From assembly GCF_902805515.1 (NCBI RefSeq), contig NZ_CADCTE010000198.1, forward strand, positions 1-61,882: a DNA stretch of 61,882 nt, written 5' to 3'. How positions within the stretch are numbered: the stretch's first letter is position 1; each line of letters begins with the position of its first letter. A program made the translations under genes and the position numbers. The notes below the pieces were generated by a model, which was given only the letters and a program-made list of their open reading frames with translations, did no database searches and was not told the origin of the DNA. This document shows positions 8,946-16,976 of this stretch, in pieces. The stretch is from an uncultured Arthrobacter sp. Lineage in GTDB: Bacteria > Actinomycetota > Actinomycetes > Actinomycetales > Micrococcaceae.

Positions 8946-9206
8946 CTACCGGGCGGGTCCCGGCTGCCCCGGGCCGTCCCGGTTTTCGGACAGCCAGCGC
9001 CGCGACCAGATCACCACCACGTACACCACGAGGCAATTGGTGATGACCCGCATCAGGGTCAGCTCGGTGCTGTAGGCGCCGAAGATCAACACCGTGACGA
9101 GGACGACGAAGGCGCTCCTCCTCAGGAGGGAAAAATGCCGGGACGTCAGGCCGCTGGGCCAGGGGTGGAAGTCGACCTGCGGCGGCTTGTCCGCGTTTGA
9201 GAACAC
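8946..9206 (-). CDS. Small two-pass membrane protein
   Basis: An 86-residue product: a charged, proline-containing N terminus (FSNADKPPQVDFHPW) is followed by two hydrophobic segments, about residues 35-50 and 58-75, and a Gly/Pro-rich tail. The GTG at 9206 is preferred because GAGGAG precedes it by 6 bases; the frame is open 44 codons further upstream without a ribosome site. It converges on the lipoprotein gene. Function unknown. Confidence 0.65.
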   Translation of the reverse strand: MFSNADKPPQVDFHPWPSGLTSRHFSLLRRSAFVVLVTVLIFGAYSTELTLMRVITNCLVVYVVVIWSRRWLSENRDGPGQPGPAR

Positions 9207-9324
9207 ATCAGCTCCTCGGGTGGTTTCAGCTGATGCAGCAATGGTGCGCGCTCGGTCCACCGGGCACAAGGCCTTTCCCGGACCCCGCGGTTTTTGGTCC
9301 TGTCCACCCGCGCGGCCGCGTTGG

Positions 9325-9337
9325 TAGGGTACGGGCA
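9325..9337 (+). promoter_or_regulatory. Predicted leaderless promoter of PspC-like gene
   Basis: TAGGGT (9325-9330), six bases, then ATG at 9337. No ribosome site is visible. A TGTCCA at 9301-9306 could serve as a weak -35. Confidence 0.6.
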
Positions 9338-9519
9338 TGGCTTCTCAACTCGTACGTCCGCGCAACGGCAAGGTGATCGCGGGGGTCTGCGCGGCCCTTG
9401 CCGCCCGCTTCGGCATTTCCAAGACCCTGGTAAGGCTGCTCTTCGTGATTTTCGGCCTGGTCGGGGCCGGGGAGATTGCCTACATCATCCTGTGGATCAT
9501 GATCCCCAAGGCCTATTGA
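9337..9519 (+). CDS. PspC-domain small membrane protein
   Basis: The 60-residue protein consists of a single PspC domain: LVRPRNGKVIAGVCAALAARFG, then ISKTLVRLLFVIFGLVG, then IAYIILWIMIPKAY. Such stand-alone PspC proteins sit in the membrane and are associated with envelope-stress responses in other bacteria. The length matches the isolated domain. It is a single gene between convergent or divergent neighbours. Confidence 0.9.
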   Translation: MASQLVRPRNGKVIAGVCAALAARFGISKTLVRLLFVIFGLVGAGEIAYIILWIMIPKAY

Positions 9520-9600
9520 CACCACGGCCTCGTTGGACGCGGCGGGCCCGGCCGGCATTCCCGGGCGGGCCCGCCGGGTCGGGGGCCGCCCGGCCAGGAG

Positions 9601-9640
9601 CCCAGCCGGTCGGGCTGTTGCCCAGCCGGTCGGCCTGTTT
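9601..9640. terminator. Tandem 20-base repeats forming small hairpins
   Basis: Two direct 20-base copies (18 matches) beginning CCCAGCCGGTCGG lie between convergent genes. Each can fold CAGCC against GGCTG or a near match, and the second is followed by TGTTTGATT. Probably a two-way terminator; this is inference. Confidence 0.45.
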
Positions 9641-9656
9641 GATTAATCCTGCCCGG

Positions 9657-10106
9657 TCAGGAGCCCGACCAGGCATACCGGATGTCCGGTGCCCGCTCCT
9701 CATTCTCCGCGCCGTCCGTGCGTTCGACGGCCACGAACCCGTGCCTCTCGTAGAACCGCCGGGCGCCGAGGTTTGACTCGAAGGTCCACAGCTGGAGTCC
9801 GGAGGGCTGCAGCGCCTTGGCATGGCCAAGGAGAAGCGTGCCGACCCCGTGCCCCCAGTATTCGGGGGCGACGTAAAGCTGGTCGATCCACCCGGGGCTC
9901 AGGCTGAGCAGGCCGGCGGCCTGCCCGTCGCCGTCCACCGCAAGCCAGGTCTGCCGATCGGCGATCAGTACCCCGCGGACGAACCCCTCGTCCTCGGCCG
10001 CGGTGTGGGCGGCCGAGGGCAGGTAGGCGGCGGCGGCCGTGCGGGAGTCCCGAAAAACGCGGATCGCCTCGGGAGCGTCCGCCGGTTCGGCGCGGCGTAT
10101 CAACAT
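9657..10106 (-). CDS. GNAT-family N-acetyltransferase
   Basis: The 149-residue product has the GNAT fold: MLIRRAEPADAPEAIRVF at the N terminus, the acetyl-CoA-binding stretch QLYVAPEYWGHGVGTLLLGHA near residues 76-96, and the closing ARRFYERHGFVAVERT. The substrate is unknown. ATG 10106 is preferred: an AGGA lies 7 bases upstream inside a pentanucleotide repeat. A GTG at 10154 would add 16 residues encoded by the repeat. Change in repeat number could therefore alter the ribosome site or, with the longer start, the frame. Confidence 0.88.
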   Translation of the reverse strand: MLIRRAEPADAPEAIRVFRDSRTAAAAYLPSAAHTAAEDEGFVRGVLIADRQTWLAVDGDGQAAGLLSLSPGWIDQLYVAPEYWGHGVGTLLLGHAKALQPSGLQLWTFESNLGARRFYERHGFVAVERTDGAENEERAPDIRYAWSGS

Positions 10107-10110
10107 CGCA

Positions 10111-10145
10111 CTGTCCTGTCCTGTCTTATCCTGTCCTGTCCTGTC
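10111..10145 (-). repeat. Pentanucleotide repeat (GACAG, 7 units) before GNAT gene
   Basis: On the plus strand the array is CTGTC x3, one TTATC variant, CTGTC x3. Read in the gene direction it is a run of AGGAC units, each containing a Shine-Dalgarno-like AGGA. The array ends 5 bases from the preferred ATG. Confidence 0.9.
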
Positions 10146-10195
10146 CTCCCGCACCGCGGAGGCGGTGCCGCGGCGGTCAACCGGTGGGCAAGGGG

Positions 10196-11080
10196 TCAGC
10201 CGCCGGTCCTGCGCGGTGCCGCTGCGGCCCGGCCGGGAGCATCGAAGGATTCGGCCTCGATGACCTCCTTGCGGACCTCGCCGCTGAGGGTTTCCTCGTG
10301 CGTGATGATTTCCTTGAGCACGTGGATCCGCTCGACGGCGACGATCTCGGTCTGCACCACGGGCCGCTCCTCGTAGAGCACAATGGTGACCTCGTCCCCG
10401 CTGAAGGCGGACCCCACGGCGGCATACAGGTCGTTCCGGTCCACGGCGGTATCCTCGTCGCGTTCCATGTAGGTGTACGACCCGCCGCCGGAGGCCGCCC
10501 CGTTGGTGTTCCCGTTGCCGTTGCCGTTGCGGTGGCCGGGCACGTCGTCGAGGGGAACGCGTTCGATGGAAAGCTCTTCGCGCCGGACCGGCACCGTGAT
10601 GGTGACCTCCTCGGTGACGATCCTCTTCACCAGGCGCACCCGTTCGGTCTCCCGGATCTCCGTGCCCGCGCGGAGCTGTTCCTCGGAGCGGATCATCACG
10701 TGGTCGCTCTCAAGCCGGGACGTGGCGTGCTCGTCGGACCGCCCACCGGAGGCCTCGTCGACGCCGGGGAGGAGTCCGTAGTGGCGCAGCAGGTGCTTCT
10801 CCTCCGCCTGGCTCAGGTGTCCGTCCTGCGACATGCCCGGGGACGCCAGCACCGATTCACGGGGGTAGGCGACCTGCACGTCGCCGCCCGAGGTGGTGGC
10901 ACCGTCAAGCGGCACGAACGACTCGGCTGCGGAGGCCCCCGTGTCCACGGTGACCCAGGTGGGCCGGCCCGTCGCGTCGTCGACATACAGGCGCCCCAGC
11001 GGGCCGAGGACCTGCCCGTCCGTGCTGAGGACGTTGCCGCCGGCGCTGATGAGCTCCTTCATCTGTTCCTGGGTGATCAT
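10196..11080 (-). CDS. PRC-barrel and DUF2382 domain protein
   Basis: The 294-residue product begins MITQEQMKELISAGGNVLS and continues with a PRC-barrel-like segment to about residue 90 (GRLYVDDATGRPTWVTVDTG). A linker with a short Asn-Gly repeat (NGNGNGN) follows. The C-terminal DUF2382/YsnF-type domain is made of repeated ERIHVLKEI- and RVRLVKRIV-like strands. Such proteins are cytoplasmic and stress-associated in other bacteria; their biochemical role is unsettled. The ATG at 11080 has only a weak AAGAGA site. An inverted repeat lies about 70 bases upstream. Confidence 0.88.
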   Translation of the reverse strand: MITQEQMKELISAGGNVLSTDGQVLGPLGRLYVDDATGRPTWVTVDTGASAAESFVPLDGATTSGGDVQVAYPRESVLASPGMSQDGHLSQAEEKHLLRHYGLLPGVDEASGGRSDEHATSRLESDHVMIRSEEQLRAGTEIRETERVRLVKRIVTEEVTITVPVRREELSIERVPLDDVPGHRNGNGNGNTNGAASGGGSYTYMERDEDTAVDRNDLYAAVGSAFSGDEVTIVLYEERPVVQTEIVAVERIHVLKEIITHEETLSGEVRKEVIEAESFDAPGRAAAAPRRTGG

Positions 11081-11147
11081 GGGGTCTCTTTTCCGCAGTG
11101 GAGATGGTCGGGGATGCCTGATGCATTTCTGTTCTGAGGCTCCCCAC

Positions 11148-11169
11148 CATATACCAAGCATGCTTAGTA
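11148..11169 (-). promoter_or_regulatory. Operator-like palindrome next to a possible -10
   Basis: The 18-base inverted repeat 11152-11169, with AAGCATGCTT at its centre, has one mismatched pair. It overlaps TATATG (11148-11153 read on the minus strand), a plausible -10 for the DUF2382 gene. It lies in the gap between divergent genes. Confidence 0.45.
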
Positions 11170-11247
11170 CACGGTGGGCCGCGCCGCGCCGATGTCGGCA
11201 GATTAAGCAAGGCGGCGTCCGCCCTACCCGGGCCGCCGCCGGGGGCA

Positions 11248-11260
11248 TAGTGTTCAGCCA
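11248..11260 (+). promoter_or_regulatory. Predicted leaderless promoter of TM2 gene
   Basis: TAGTGT (11248-11253), six bases, then ATG at 11260. No ribosome-binding site precedes the ATG. Confidence 0.6.
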
Positions 11261-12030
11261 TGGACGCGGAGGCCGGTCCTGCAGCGAAGCGGTGGTCCAA
11301 CCGTTCGACCGCCGCAGCCCGGGCGCGCTCCGCCGGAAGGGCCCGGACCGACCCGGTTCCCGAGGTGCACCTGATCGACTTCCGCAGACCCTGGGTGCTG
11401 TCCCTGCTGGGAGGGTTTCTGGGCCTCGACCGGTTCTACCTTCGGCGCCCGGTGTCGGGGCTGATCAAACTGCTCACTTTGGGCGGCGCTGGCTTCTGGT
11501 GGGCCGCCGACGTCCTGGCGCTCGCCCTGGGATCGGCGGTCGACGGCGGCGGCCACCCCCTGGCGGGGCGCCGCGGCCACCGTGCCGCGGCGCTTGGTGT
11601 TTCGCTGGTGGTGATCCTTACCGTCTTCACCCTCGCCTCGGGTCCGGTGCTGACCCTGTTGCGGGCCGGTGCCGGGTCGGCCATGACAGCCCTCAGCTCC
11701 GTCCTCCCGACCGAGGATCCCCCACCCCGGTGGACCGAGGTGGCAGTGCTGGCCGGCGGGCCCGGACGGCCGGCGCCCGAACCGTTCACCCTCACCGGAG
11801 GCGCGGCGCGGATCAAATACACCCTCGACGGGCCGGGCTTCATCTACCTGCTGGAGGAAGGAACCGACGGAGTACCCGAGGGCGAGGAACCGCTGATCTC
11901 GAGGCTCGAAGCAGGCGCGGGCACCCACACCCAACGGGTGGACCCGGGGGAGTGGACGCTGGTGGTCCTTCCGGCCGAGACCCGCTGGTCTGCCACCATC
12001 GACAAATTCACCGGAGGCAGCATCGAATAG
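11260..12030 (+). CDS. TM2-domain membrane protein
   Basis: The 256-residue product has a basic N terminus, then a TM2 domain at about residues 42-95: WVLSLLGGFLGLDRFYLRRP with the family's GLDRFY signature, then a second helix around GLIKLLTLGGAGFWWAADVL. A third hydrophobic stretch at about 110-130 is followed by a non-membrane C-terminal part of some 120 residues resembling a small beta domain, not recognised. TM2 proteins are widespread and lack a general function. The gene ends 8 bases before the convergent CHAD gene. Confidence 0.85.
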   Translation: MDAEAGPAAKRWSNRSTAAARARSAGRARTDPVPEVHLIDFRRPWVLSLLGGFLGLDRFYLRRPVSGLIKLLTLGGAGFWWAADVLALALGSAVDGGGHPLAGRRGHRAAALGVSLVVILTVFTLASGPVLTLLRAGAGSAMTALSSVLPTEDPPPRWTEVAVLAGGPGRPAPEPFTLTGGAARIKYTLDGPGFIYLLEEGTDGVPEGEEPLISRLEAGAGTHTQRVDPGEWTLVVLPAETRWSATIDKFTGGSIE

Positions 12031-12038
12031 TCCCCGCC

Positions 12039-13577
12039 TCAGCCCCGCCGCAGGCGCTCCGCCGCCTCCCGGTACGCCGCGGCCGCCGCATCCTGGCGCG
12101 GAGCCTCGGCCTGGTGGAGCACGCCGTAGGAGAAGGTGTTTGCGCCGGAACGATGGGCCCCGCGCGCGGTGGTGGCCACAAACTCCTGGAACATGATGCT
12201 GTCGCGGTGGACGCCGAGGGCGTCCTGGATGTCCTCGGCGGTCGTCAGGACGGCCTCGAGTTTGCGGCCGAAGTCGAACCCGGTGGCGGCGGAAACCGAC
12301 CGAATGGCGTACCGAAGCCGCTTGGACCGTTTTCGCACGTCGTGGAGGAGATGGATCCGCGCCGCGGCGTCCTCCTCCCCGGCGGCCGCGTCAACGAGTT
12401 TCAGCACCTTGCGCTGCTGGCGTTTGACGGCCCGCCGGATGGCTTTCCGTGCGCTGCGACCCTCCGGACCGACCGCCAGCGGCAGCCGGACGGCAAATCC
12501 GTCGAGCACGGTAAGGAGCCGGAAATAGTCGGGGGAGTTCAGTTCCTCAAGCAATTCCCCGTAGGCCTGCCGGTACTGGGCCGCGGCCGTTCTCTGAAGC
12601 CGGCGGGCAACGTGGGCGGGAACCGATCCGTCCGGAAGGGCCTTCACGCTTTCAGTCACCCATCCGCGGATCACGTCGGCATCACGGGCGGCGGCAAGGG
12701 CGTGTCCGAGCCGCTGCAGCCGGTCCTCTACATCCCGGGCGGCGGCTTCATCGAGCAGCTTCCCGTAGGTCTTGAGCACGCTCCGCAGGGTGCGGGAGCG
12801 CACCCGCAGCTGGTGGACGGCGTCCTCCTCGTCCACCCGCACGCGGAGGTCCCAGGCCTTGAGTTCGGCCGTGAGCGTCGAAAACACCGGGGCGAGGACC
12901 GCGCCGATCGGGGTGTCGGTGTCGCTCGGAGTCTCCGGGACGGCGGTACCGCCCTCCGCCTGCCTGACGAGCCGCTCCGCCGGACCGCCGGGGGAGGCGC
13001 CCGCCGCGACCAGCAGGCCCTCGATGGTGTTCAGCAGTTCCCCGGCCGCACGTCCGTCGCTGTCGCTGTCGCCGTCGCCGTCGCCGGGTCCGCCGTCCGC
13101 GGCCGGGTCGGGGTGTGCCTCCACCGTCCACTCGCGCCAGCCACCGCCGTCGGTGTCGACGGGCTCGACGGCGTCATCCCGCACCCGCAACACGCCGTCG
13201 GGTCCCGGGAGCGTTACCTCCCGACGCCGGAGGACCAGGTCGGCCACCCGCCCCAGGTCCCGGTCGCGGACATGGACCCGGACCCGGTCGAGAACCTTCG
13301 ACGGGACGCCGGTCTCCGGGGACGCAACCGAGAAATCCAGCTGACTCAGCGCCGCCGGAAAGGTGACGTCCCAGCGGGCCGCCTTCCCCTCACCGGTGAC
13401 AGCCACGGTGATCCCCGCGCGCGCCAGTTCAGAGTCGTCGAGATCCCAGTGGACGCGCCGAAGAACTGCGGTTCCGCCCGGGGGTGGTGCCCCGGCGCGT
13501 CCCGGCAGTTCAGGCAGGACGGCGTCGGCGTCGGCGACATACCGGCGGACTGCGGGTGCTTCTATCCTCTGGGTCAT
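12039..13577 (-). CDS. CHAD-domain protein with degenerate CYTH-like N terminus
   Basis: The 512-residue product has an N-terminal part with the strand order of CYTH triphosphatases (WDLDDSELARAGITVAV) but no ExExK metal motif, so catalysis there is doubtful. An Asp/Gly/Ser-rich linker lies near residues 150-165. The C-terminal CHAD domain (about 205-505) is alpha-helical and rich in conserved His and Arg, e.g. DAVHQLRVRSRTLRSVLKTY and IHLLHDVRKRSKRLRYAIR. CHAD domains bind polyphosphate (established for the family). The ATG is preceded by CATAAT at 5 bases. It is divergent from the App1-type gene. Confidence 0.9.
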   Translation of the reverse strand: MTQRIEAPAVRRYVADADAVLPELPGRAGAPPPGGTAVLRRVHWDLDDSELARAGITVAVTGEGKAARWDVTFPAALSQLDFSVASPETGVPSKVLDRVRVHVRDRDLGRVADLVLRRREVTLPGPDGVLRVRDDAVEPVDTDGGGWREWTVEAHPDPAADGGPGDGDGDSDSDGRAAGELLNTIEGLLVAAGASPGGPAERLVRQAEGGTAVPETPSDTDTPIGAVLAPVFSTLTAELKAWDLRVRVDEEDAVHQLRVRSRTLRSVLKTYGKLLDEAAARDVEDRLQRLGHALAAARDADVIRGWVTESVKALPDGSVPAHVARRLQRTAAAQYRQAYGELLEELNSPDYFRLLTVLDGFAVRLPLAVGPEGRSARKAIRRAVKRQQRKVLKLVDAAAGEEDAAARIHLLHDVRKRSKRLRYAIRSVSAATGFDFGRKLEAVLTTAEDIQDALGVHRDSIMFQEFVATTARGAHRSGANTFSYGVLHQAEAPRQDAAAAAYREAAERLRRG

Positions 13578-13705
13578 GAGCCATTATGGTGCTGCCCGGC
13601 GTCGGAGGACCAAGGGCTTCCCGCCCTGCGCTGGCCCTTGCACCGAGATGCGCAGGAGGGCAGGAAGGGAGGGTTTCCGGAGCGTACTCGTGGCACACTG
13701 AACCC

Positions 13706-14902
13706 ATGACGACTCCTGCTGAACAGCCAACAGACCGTCCGGCCGAATCGGCCGAAATCATTGAGACCACGCCGGCGACGGAGGTGCCGGCGGCGAAGGT
13801 AGCGGGTGCGGAGATGAAGGAACGCACCCACCTGGGCATGAAGATCGACGACGCCTGGCTGGGGTTCCAGCGCCGGCTCGCCATCCGCCGCGGGCACGTG
13901 CAGACTGTCATCCCCTACACGGGTTACGGGACGACCAAGTGGGTTCGGGTGCTGGCCCGGGTGGTACTGACCGATCCCCGCGACAGCGGCCCGGTGGAGG
14001 ACAGCGGCCCGCTCAAGCCCCTCAAGGAGGGCATCCGCGGATGGCGGAATTTCACCAGCGCTCCCGTGCGCGACGCCGTCGTCCAGGTCCAGGTCAATGG
14101 AAGCACGCACACCGTCAAGGCCGACCACGGCGGAGTGATCGATGCCCGCATCGACGTGGAACTGACGCCCGGCTGGCACACGGTCCGGCTGAAGTCGGGC
14201 GATTCGCGGCTCGCCGACGCGCCCATGAAGGTGGTCGACGATTCGGTGGACTTCGGGGTGGTCTCCGACATCGACGACACGGTCATGGTGACCGCCCTCC
14301 CGCGGCCCTTCCTGGCCGCCTGGAACACGTTCGTGGTGGACGAACACGCCCGGACGCCGACCCCCGGCATGGCCGTGCTGTACGAGCGGATCACCCGGAA
14401 CATGCCGTCGGCGCCGGTGCTTTACCTCTCGACGGGGGCTTGGAACGTGGCGCCTGCCCTGACCCGGTTCCTCTCGCGCAACCTCTACCCGGCGGGCCCG
14501 AAACTGCTCACGGACTGGGGCCCGACCCGCGATCGTTGGTTCCGCAGCGGCCAGGACCACAAGCGCACCTCCCTTGAGCGCCTGGCCGATGAGTTCCCCT
14601 CGGTGAAGTGGCTTCTGGTGGGCGACGACGGGCAGCACGACGAAGCCATCTACGCCGAGTTCGCGCAGCGGCATCCCGACCGGGTGCGTGCCATCGCCAT
14701 CCGGCAGCTCTCGGTCAGCGAGGCGGTGCTCGCCGGCGGGCGGTCGAAGACGAATGCCGCCGCGCGGACGCCGGGCATCGACTGGGTGTATGCCCCGGAT
14801 GGGGCGGGAATGTCCAAGCAGCTGGAGAAGCTTGGAATCATCGCTCCGGATCCCGATCCGGACCCGGTACCCGAGCCCTACCCGCACCGCGAGGACAGCT
14901 AG
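13706..14902 (+). CDS. App1-type phosphatidate phosphatase-like protein (DUF2183)
   Basis: The 398-residue product contains the HAD-like catalytic signature VVSDIDDTVMVTAL near residue 188, followed by PVLYLSTGAWNVAP, LTDWGPTRDRWFRSG and FLLVGDDGQHDEAIYAE-like segments typical of the APP1 domain. Homologues in yeast dephosphorylate phosphatidate; the bacterial substrate is not established. An N-terminal beta domain (about 60-180) resembles the companion domain seen in these proteins. No ribosome site is seen; CACACT lies six bases before the ATG, a weak leaderless promoter. The stop overlaps that of the FUSC-type gene on the other strand. Confidence 0.9.
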   Translation: MTTPAEQPTDRPAESAEIIETTPATEVPAAKVAGAEMKERTHLGMKIDDAWLGFQRRLAIRRGHVQTVIPYTGYGTTKWVRVLARVVLTDPRDSGPVEDSGPLKPLKEGIRGWRNFTSAPVRDAVVQVQVNGSTHTVKADHGGVIDARIDVELTPGWHTVRLKSGDSRLADAPMKVVDDSVDFGVVSDIDDTVMVTALPRPFLAAWNTFVVDEHARTPTPGMAVLYERITRNMPSAPVLYLSTGAWNVAPALTRFLSRNLYPAGPKLLTDWGPTRDRWFRSGQDHKRTSLERLADEFPSVKWLLVGDDGQHDEAIYAEFAQRHPDRVRAIAIRQLSVSEAVLAGGRSKTNAAARTPGIDWVYAPDGAGMSKQLEKLGIIAPDPDPDPVPEPYPHREDS

Positions 14903-15981
14903 CGGGCCGGGACCGAGTCGAGGCGGATCGTCAGCAGGATCCGCCGGAGCCCCATGCCGAAGGTCGCGGCGGCGTCGATCCGTTCGGTGACGGCGCTGGT
15001 GTGCACCTCGCGCATGAGGGCCTCCACAGCCTCCTCCGCCGCAGCTTGGGTTGAGGCTTCGGGATCCCAGGCGCCAATGGCCTCCGAGGTCAGCCGGCTG
15101 GCCTCGGCCAGGGGGACGCCCAGGCCTGCGGGCAGCGGCGCGGCGGTTTCCGAGCGCCAGATGGCCCCGGAGAGCACCTCGGTGATGTCCTCGACGTAGA
15201 AGGTGATCCGTTCGAGGGACCGCAGGGCGTGGTAGTCGGCCTCAAGGTCCCGGCCGTTGCGGTAGCGGCGGAGATTTCCCCGGCGGCTCGTGTCGGCCAG
15301 CTGCACCGCGCCGCGTGCATCCCGGCCCAGGCGGTCGAGCGCATCCTGCCGGGAAGCCCACTCCTCATGCTCGGGCGGCCAGCGTTCCTCGAGGGCCGCC
15401 CCCATATCGCTGAGCTGGAGCGCCAGGGCGGAGCGCAGTTCCTCAAGGCTCTGGATGACGCCGTTGAGGTGCAGCGGCGGGAAGACCAGGGCGTTGACCG
15501 CAAGCCCGACGGCGATCCCGACGAGCATCTGGATCGAGTACCCCAGTGAGTAGGTGTCGGCGTGGTCGCCGCCGAGCAGCAGCACGAAGAGCGCCGCCAT
15601 CGGAATCCAGTCCCGTCCGGCGCCCAGGCGCGGCAGCCCGGCCAGCAGGACACCGAGCCCGACGACCAGTCCGACCGTCAGGCTGGTGGGATTGCCCAGC
15701 AGGATCACGGGGAAGGCCAGCAGAATCCCGGCCCCAAGCCCGATGAGGGTCTGGAGGCCCGTCCGCGCCGAGCCGGCCACCGTGGGGTACATGCACACGA
15801 GGGCTCCGAGCGGTGCGTAGTACGGGTAGTCGGAGGCCACTCCGGGAACCAGCAGGGCCACCCACCAGGCGATGCCGGCGGCGATGGCTCCCTTCAGGGC
15901 GAGCAGGACACGTCCGTGACGCAGGTAGGCACCGAGGCGTTTTGGCAGGGGCCGGGGGACAGGGGGAATTGGTGAAGCCAT
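14899..15981 (-). CDS. FUSC-family (aromatic acid exporter-like) membrane protein
   Basis: The 360-residue product has an N-terminal half with about six hydrophobic helices (for example VLLALKGAIAAGIAWWVALLVPG and GLGAGILLAFPVILLG) and a helical cytoplasmic C-terminal half. This is the layout of FUSC/ArAE-like proteins that export aromatic acids in other bacteria; no substrate can be named here. AATACT lies six bases before the ATG, a possible leaderless -10. The GGAGG just before the ATG is too close to act normally. Confidence 0.85.
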   Translation of the reverse strand: MASPIPPVPRPLPKRLGAYLRHGRVLLALKGAIAAGIAWWVALLVPGVASDYPYYAPLGALVCMYPTVAGSARTGLQTLIGLGAGILLAFPVILLGNPTSLTVGLVVGLGVLLAGLPRLGAGRDWIPMAALFVLLLGGDHADTYSLGYSIQMLVGIAVGLAVNALVFPPLHLNGVIQSLEELRSALALQLSDMGAALEERWPPEHEEWASRQDALDRLGRDARGAVQLADTSRRGNLRRYRNGRDLEADYHALRSLERITFYVEDITEVLSGAIWRSETAAPLPAGLGVPLAEASRLTSEAIGAWDPEASTQAAAEEAVEALMREVHTSAVTERIDAAATFGMGLRRILLTIRLDSVPAR

Positions 15982-16053
15982 CCCTCCAGTATTGCAATGC
16001 GGGGCAGGCCGGGGTCGACGGGCGGCCTGTTCGGGGAGCGGTGGAGGTGCCCT

Positions 16054-16788
16054 TCAGGCCCCTCGGGTGCCTTGTCCGGTCGAGGCGACCACGCTCGCCG
16101 CGATGTCGCGCAGCTTGGTGTTCCGGGCGCTCGAGGCCGCCTTCAGGATGGTCATGGCGGCCTCCTGGCCGCACCCGTTCTGGGCCATGATGATCCCTAC
16201 CGCGAGGTCGATGGTGGTGCGCGATTCCATGGCGGCGCGCAGGTTCTCGCCGGCGTCGGTCAGGCGCGCAATCCGGACGGCGAGGCGGAGCGACCGGGAG
16301 GCTTCCCTGGCGAAAACCTCCGCGGTGCGAACGGCGTCCGGATCAAAGGCCGACGGCCCCACCGAGTACAGGTTCAGTCCGCACTGGGCCTCCCCGTCAA
16401 TGGGGATGGGCACGGCGAGGATGGAGCGGACCTTCTGGGCCCGGGCGGCCTCCTGGTATTCCGGCCAGCGGGTGTCGTACTGGGTGTCCTCCACCCGGAC
16501 CGTGGTGGAGGTGCGTGCGGCGGTCAGGCAAGGGCCGTCACTGAAGGCGTACTGGATCTCGTCGAGATTCCGCGCATGCCTGCTGCTGCTGGCCACCGTC
16601 GCGGCGGTCCGTGGCCGCAGCAGGGTGATCCCGCAGAACACCTCGCGGCCGGGGGTGGAGAGCCGGTGGACAGCAAGGTTGGCGAGGTCGTAGAGGAAGT
16701 CCTTCACATCGGTGCTGTTCAGGACCAGATCCCTCAGTGCCGGGGGTGGTCCCGTCGGGTCGATGTTCACTGCCCGCTCGGCGTTCAT
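16054..16788 (-). CDS. GAF and ANTAR domain regulator
   Basis: From ATG 16788 the 244-residue product has a GAF sensor domain (about 25-165, including FSDGPCLTAART and VRSILAVPIPIDGEAQCGLNLYS). A C-terminal ANTAR RNA-binding domain follows, with the typical ESRTTIDLAVGIIMAQNGCGQEAAMTIL. ANTAR proteins act as RNA-binding antiterminators. An in-frame GTG at 16821 would add 11 residues; ATG 16788 has AGGGG about 7 bases upstream. The gene stands alone. Confidence 0.93.
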   Translation of the reverse strand: MNAERAVNIDPTGPPPALRDLVLNSTDVKDFLYDLANLAVHRLSTPGREVFCGITLLRPRTAATVASSSRHARNLDEIQYAFSDGPCLTAARTSTTVRVEDTQYDTRWPEYQEAARAQKVRSILAVPIPIDGEAQCGLNLYSVGPSAFDPDAVRTAEVFAREASRSLRLAVRIARLTDAGENLRAAMESRTTIDLAVGIIMAQNGCGQEAAMTILKAASSARNTKLRDIAASVVASTGQGTRGA

Positions 16789-16976
16789 GCGGTGCCCCTG
16801 TTCTGAATCCACTGCCTGCACCGCCGGAACCGGGCCGGGCCTCGGCCGCGGCGGCGCACCTGCGGGCCAAACGATTTCTCTTCAGCGTACTCCCGGCGTG
16901 CGGGACTGCCTACGGGGTTGGACCACGGGCACGTGCGCAGCGGCGATCGCAGGGCGTAGAGCCCAAGCTTCGGCGG

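Noticed and set aside
10111-10145. CRISPR-like array
   Set aside because: The units are five bases long without spacers; this is a simple tandem repeat.
10893-13709. Very long plus-strand open frame (over 900 codons)
   Set aside because: It lies antisense to the DUF2382 and CHAD genes and across the TM2 gene in another frame. Long shadow frames are normal at this GC content, and its translation is low-complexity.
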